Under the pieces are notes generated by a model. It worked only from the letters and a program-made list of their open reading frames with translations, did no database searches and had not been told where the DNA came from. Source: Calditrichota bacterium (GTDB lineage: Bacteria > Calditrichota > Calditrichia > RBG-13-44-9). From it: 7,118 nucleotides of DNA. A program made the translations under genes and the position numbers. Positions 6,770 to 7,118 of the stretch are shown here, one piece after another (within the stretch, counting starts at the first letter, position 1; each line of letters opens with the position of its first letter). The stretch covers positions 1 to 7,118 of the forward strand of contig JAJRXE010000220.1 of assembly GCA_024276455.1 (NCBI GenBank), in the 5' to 3' direction.

Positions 6770-7118
6770 ATGGAGCTGTTGGAGAAGTCCTTTTACAATA
6801 ACAGTGTTCAGGTTTGGATTCTGGCGTTGTTAGTGATGGTGGCCACTTTTATTGCAATGCGAATGTTTCGGCGAATCATCATCCGGCAATTAAAAAAGTT
6901 GGCCATTCGAACCAAGACCAATGTGGATGACCTGGTGGTGGACCTGTTGAGTCGGGTGAAATTTTATTTCTTGCTCATTCTGGCCATCTATTTTGGGACG
7001 CTGATCCTGACCCTTCCGCAGGCGTTGGAACAGATTGTATCCAAACTCCTGGTGGTCGTTTTTCTGGTTCAGGTGGCCATCTGGGGAAATGCGCTGATTT
7101 CCTACTGGTTAAATCAAT
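6770..7118 (+). CDS. Probable MscS-family mechanosensitive ion channel (N-terminal part, cut by window edge)
   Basis: The plus-strand frame from ATG 6770 stays open to the end of the window, giving 116 residues. Three hydrophobic helices are visible: about 14-33 (VWILALLVMVATFIA), 64-82 (FYFLLILAIYFGTLIL) and 89-113 (VVVFLVQVAIWGNALISYWL). Between the first two is a basic, amphipathic stretch (FRRIIIRQLKKLAIRTKTN) followed by VDDLVVDLLSRV. That arrangement, a basic linker and then a T-x-x-D-D-L type motif before the next helix, is typical of MscS-like channels, which release solutes when membrane tension rises. The diagnostic Gly/Ala-rich pore helix and the cytoplasmic beta domain would lie beyond the window, so another multi-pass protein is not excluded. 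The gene diverges from ftsH across 358 bp and has a good ribosome binding site. Confidence 0.7.
   Translation, partial: MELLEKSFYNNSVQVWILALLVMVATFIAMRMFRRIIIRQLKKLAIRTKTNVDDLVVDLLSRVKFYFLLILAIYFGTLILTLPQALEQIVSKLLVVVFLVQVAIWGNALISYWLNQ

Overview
This window looks like chromosomal DNA of a free-living bacterium with intermediate GC. It holds parts or all of three recognisable genes, one apparently decayed gene and one mobile-type palindromic repeat. A giant sensor kinase with a two-component beta-propeller, an FtsH with an enlarged periplasmic region, and palindromic intergenic repeats suggest the FCB group (Calditrichota, Bacteroidota or similar). That placement is inference from style, not from a marker gene.

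Layout: positions 1-3835 (minus strand) carry most of one very long gene for a membrane hybrid histidine kinase. It has a signal peptide, 14 propeller blades, a Y_Y_Y domain, one membrane helix, PAS, HisKA, HATPase and a receiver domain that is cut by the left edge. It is one uninterrupted frame of 1278 codons running off the window. Positions 3836-3949 are its AT-rich leader. Positions 3950 to about 4396 (minus) hold protein-like segments scattered over different frames, best read as a decayed gene of unknown family. Positions 4433-4478 are a strong palindromic terminator just after the ftsH stop codon. Positions 4495-6411 (minus) encode a complete FtsH AAA+ metalloprotease with all catalytic motifs. 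Positions 6412-6769 are a divergent intergenic region containing a 78-bp compound palindromic (REP/REPIN-like) element. Positions 6770-7118 (plus) hold the N-terminal 116 codons of a multi-pass membrane protein resembling the MscS mechanosensitive channel family.

The genes do not form one operon. FtsH and the sensor kinase share a strand but are about 660 bp apart, with a terminator between them, and the MscS-like gene diverges. All three products act at the inner membrane: sensing an external ligand, membrane-protein quality control, and probable osmotic release. Nothing in the sequence shows joint regulation. No tRNA, rRNA, CRISPR array, insertion sequence or attachment site was seen, and there is no convincing sign of a new multi-gene system. 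The least explained parts are the decayed gene and the palindromic element.
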